Of a stretch of 64,000 bases of DNA, positions 63,192 to 64,000 are shown one piece after another. The DNA is from CAVWNR01 sp963756525. GTDB lineage: Bacteria > Actinomycetota > Actinomycetes > Mycobacteriales > Jatrophihabitantaceae. The DNA lies in the NCBI GenBank assembly GCA_963756525.1, contig CAVWNR010000001.1:806001-870000 (forward strand), given 5' to 3'. The translations under genes were made by a program, and so were the position numbers. How positions within the stretch are numbered: the first letter of the stretch is position 1; every line of letters begins with the position of its first letter. The notes beneath the pieces are model-generated. The model saw nothing but the letters and a program-made list of their open reading frames with translations. It did not search any database and was not told where the DNA came from.

Positions 63192-64000
63192 ATGACCGTG
63201 CTGCATCTGCGCGGCGTGTTCCTGCCGGACGAGGTCGAACGCGATGCATGGATCGTCGACGGCGCGCTTACGTTCGAGCGCTACCGCGGTGCAGCGGAGA
63301 CAATCGCCGCCACCGGCTGGATCCTGCCCGGGCTGGTCGACGCGCACTGCCACGTGGGCCTGTCGCCGCAGGGCATCGTCGACGACCCGGACGGGATGGC
63401 CAAGCAGGCGCTCACGAACCGGGACGCCGGCGCCCTCCTGCTGCGCGATGCCGGATCGCCGGTCGACAACCGGGTGGTCCAGCGCCGCGACGAGCTGCCC
63501 AGGCTGATCCGCGCCGGGCGGCACATCGCCCGCCCGCGCCGCTACCTGCGCGAGCTCGGCGTCGAGGTCGAGCCGGACCGGCTGGTCGCCGAGGTGGAGA
63601 CGCAGGCCGGGCGTGGCGACGGCTGGGTGAAAATCGTCGGCGACTGGATCGACCGAGACGTGGGGGATCTGGCCCCGCTGTGGCCGGACGACCTGCTGGC
63701 CGCCGCGATCGGACGTGCGCACGAACTGGGCGTTCGGGTCGCAGCGCACGTCTTCGGCGAGGACGCGCTGCCTGGGCTGATCGCGGCGGGCATCGACTCG
63801 ATCGAGCACGGCACCGGGCTCACCGCCGACCTGCTGGGCGAGGTCGCGGCACGCGGGATCGCCGTCGTCCCCACGCTGATCAACATCGACAACTTCCCGT
63901 CGATCGCCGCGCAGGGCGAGTCGAAGTTCCCGGCCTACGCCGCGCACATGCGCGCTCTGCACGCCACCTCGCGGGCGCGGGCACGTGCCGCGTGGGAGGC
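63192..64000 (+). CDS. Metal-dependent amidohydrolase, 3' end beyond window
   Basis: 269 codons in the window. MTVLHLRGVFLPDEVERDAW leads into WILPGLVDAHCHVGLSPQG, the HxH metal site. AGALLLRDAGSPVDN, WVKIVGDWIDRDV (candidate bridging lysine), GVRVAAHVFGEDALPGLIAAGIDSIEHGTGLTADLL (two further histidines) and GIAVVPTLIN follow. It resembles the prolidase/imidazolonepropionase-type amidohydrolases; substrate unknown. Confidence 0.85.
   Translation, partial: MTVLHLRGVFLPDEVERDAWIVDGALTFERYRGAAETIAATGWILPGLVDAHCHVGLSPQGIVDDPDGMAKQALTNRDAGALLLRDAGSPVDNRVVQRRDELPRLIRAGRHIARPRRYLRELGVEVEPDRLVAEVETQAGRGDGWVKIVGDWIDRDVGDLAPLWPDDLLAAAIGRAHELGVRVAAHVFGEDALPGLIAAGIDSIEHGTGLTADLLGEVAARGIAVVPTLINIDNFPSIAAQGESKFPAYAAHMRALHATSRARARAAWE

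Overview
The window is high-GC DNA (short, often overlapping genes, many GTG starts, leaderless-looking promoters) and reads as a soil-type actinobacterium. A DUF222/HNH protein, an ECF42 sigma factor paired with a DGPF/YCII protein, a form I aerobic CO dehydrogenase, many secreted low-complexity lipoproteins and actinobacterial ureide-degradation genes all point that way; a Frankiales/Jatrophihabitans-like lineage is a guess, not a demonstration.

Layout. 1-2.5 kb: truncated VapBC toxin-antitoxin pair, a frameshifted DHA2-type drug efflux permease and a remnant of a LuxR-type regulator. 2.6-7.3 kb: coxM-coxS-coxL, a form I (Mo-Cu) carbon monoxide dehydrogenase whose large subunit carries AYACSFR, followed by an XdhC/CoxI-type maturation protein fused to a YHS metal-binding domain. 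7.7-11.6 kb: an HNH nuclease with a PUA-like N-terminus, a small two-gene toxin-antitoxin-like pair, and two surface proteins. 11.7-19.0 kb: a beta-glucoside region with two secreted GH3 enzymes (the second frameshifted), an intact ROK repressor and an internally deleted ROK protein. 19.0-24.7 kb: secreted protein, MarR regulator, GCS2-type carboxylate-amine ligase, DUF222/HNH protein and zinc alcohol dehydrogenase. 24.8-31 kb: an accessory island at tRNA-Val(CAC), with a broken large serine recombinase whose C-terminus runs into the tRNA and a four-gene, defence-like operon (all-helical protein, XRE-ImmA/IrrE, unknown VCMTEAT protein, PD-(D/E)XK-like nuclease). 31.4-36.1 kb: a second VapBC pair, aldo/keto reductase, XRE-MmyB regulator, NdpA-like protein and small proteins.

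36.2-54.1 kb is one purine/ureide catabolic locus: 8-oxoguanine/guanine deaminase, three-subunit xanthine dehydrogenase, NCS2 permease, allantoinase, allantoicase, then the glyoxylate-to-glycerate branch (glyoxylate carboligase, tartronate semialdehyde reductase, hydroxypyruvate isomerase, glycerate kinase), a DUF6986 CitE-like protein, an ACT-fused malic enzyme and an IclR regulator. Three divergent promoters share paired 15-bp palindromes placed at the -35/-10 elements, so I infer one IclR regulon. Uricase and the 5-hydroxyisourate/OHCU steps are not in the window. 54.2-64 kb: SPFH protein, tandem ACT protein, YCII-ECF42 pair, acyl-CoA synthetase, CapA-like lipoprotein, DUF2237 protein, thrS-HIT operon and an amidohydrolase cut by the window end.

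Seven of the frame breaks seen (two in the permease, one in the second GH3, four in the recombinase) are single-base gains or losses in short G/C runs, and each gene reads through when they are corrected. That pattern fits sequencing or assembly indels at least as well as real decay. No rRNA and no CRISPR array were seen.
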